Under the pieces are notes generated by a model. That model saw nothing but the letters and a program-made list of their open reading frames with translations, was not told the DNA's origin and did no database searches. A program made the position numbers and the translations under genes. Positions 63,792 to 64,000 of a stretch of DNA of 64,000 nt are shown here, piece after piece. The stretch lies in NCBI RefSeq assembly GCF_004363315.1, contig NZ_SNYL01000009.1:1-64000 (forward strand), in the 5' to 3' direction. Within the stretch, counting starts at the first letter, position 1. Every line of letters starts with the position of its first letter. The stretch is from Tepidicella xavieri (GTDB lineage Bacteria > Pseudomonadota > Gammaproteobacteria > Burkholderiales > Burkholderiaceae_C).

Positions 63792-64000
63792 TCAGACCGT
63801 CACGCCCTTGGCCACTTCCGCATACTCCTCGATCTGGTCGAAGTTCATGTAGCGGTACACGTTGGCCGCGTCCTTGTTGATGATGCCCATGGCCTCGTGG
63901 TATTCGGCCAGGGTGGGGATGCGGCCGAGCTTGGAGCAGACCGCCGCCAACTCCGCCGACCCCAGGAACACGTTGGTGTTCTTGCCCAGGCGGTTGGGGA
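63792..64000 (-). CDS. acnB: Aconitate hydratase B, C-terminal fragment (cut by window edge)
   Basis: The last 68 codons of AcnB are visible on the minus strand, with the stop at 63792-63794. The sequence reads NRLGKNTNVFLGSAELAAVC followed by SKLGRIPTLAEYHEAMGIIN and the end VYRYMNFDQIEEYAEVAKGVTV, the highly conserved C-terminal part of bifunctional aconitate hydratase 2/2-methylisocitrate dehydratase. The Fe-S cluster region is upstream of the window. A stable terminator follows. AcnB is the major TCA-cycle aconitase. Confidence 0.95.
   Translation of the reverse strand, partial: PNRLGKNTNVFLGSAELAAVCSKLGRIPTLAEYHEAMGIINKDAANVYRYMNFDQIEEYAEVAKGVTV

Overview
The window is a contiguous piece of a GC-rich bacterial chromosome, densely packed on both strands. 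Everything readable points to a betaproteobacterium of the order Burkholderiales, with a Comamonadaceae-like gene repertoire. The signs are the split str and spc/alpha ribosomal operons, a NasR-controlled nitrate assimilation operon followed by ybiB-cobA, GlcE/GlcF, an OxyR with E. coli-type cysteine spacing, and a two-subunit-style set of small electron carriers. No insertion sequence, prophage, CRISPR array or integrase was seen. The genus cannot be fixed from this sequence.

Layout. 1-3.7 kb: end of the str operon read leftwards (rpsL, rpsG, fusA, start of tuf), with its own sigma-70 promoter. 3.7-7.6 kb: a leftward chain hemJ, vanZ-like, thioredoxin-like [2Fe-2S] ferredoxin, alpha/beta hydrolase and D-Ala-D-Ala carboxypeptidase, several with overlapping stop/start codons. 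7.6-12.4 kb: a divergent SMP-30-fold protein, glycolate oxidase subunits glcE-glcF (no glcD here) and alanine racemase. 12.4-18.2 kb: an RND efflux pair, a DUF2892 membrane protein and a TDT/SLAC1-type transporter, behind a strong promoter with a CsoR-family-like operator in its spacer. 18.2-21.4 kb: a GT-C glycosyltransferase and a HAD-UbiA fusion. 21.4-26.1 kb: an HDOD protein, a PAS-PAS-GGDEF-EAL protein with a degenerate GGDEF site, a TSUP transporter and a DUF3445 protein. 26.1-28.6 kb: a Liv-type binding protein and tsaD.

28.7-41.0 kb is a complete nitrate assimilation unit: nasR, a regulatory leader, the nitrate ABC transporter, nirB, nirD, the molybdoenzyme NasA, ybiB and the siroheme methyltransferase cobA. 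The stretch between nasR and the transporter holds an NtrC-like site, a sigma-54 -24/-12 promoter, two hexaloop hairpins with identical AACGGC loops (the ANTAR target) and an overlapping terminator hairpin. Nitrogen limitation and nitrate sensing therefore appear to act in series on one operon.

41.1-50.8 kb is the spc/alpha ribosomal region read leftwards from rplN to rplQ. It has promoters ahead of rplN and again ahead of rpsD, and is followed by an initiator tRNA, a terminator and ubiC. 51.1-53.4 kb: glpK-proC. 53.5-57.5 kb: recG-oxyR-ubiA read leftwards. 57.6-60.4 kb: the bicarbonate transporter pair sbtA-sbtB, translationally overlapped by a tandem-PAS diguanylate cyclase. This is the most unusual gene coupling in the window, because it would join inorganic carbon transport and c-di-GMP synthesis in one transcription unit. 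60.4-64 kb: trhP (U32), a DUF3095 nucleotide-cyclase-like protein, a secreted fasciclin protein and the end of acnB with its terminator.

All functional calls rest on reading the translated sequences and on knowledge of the families. No database search was run.
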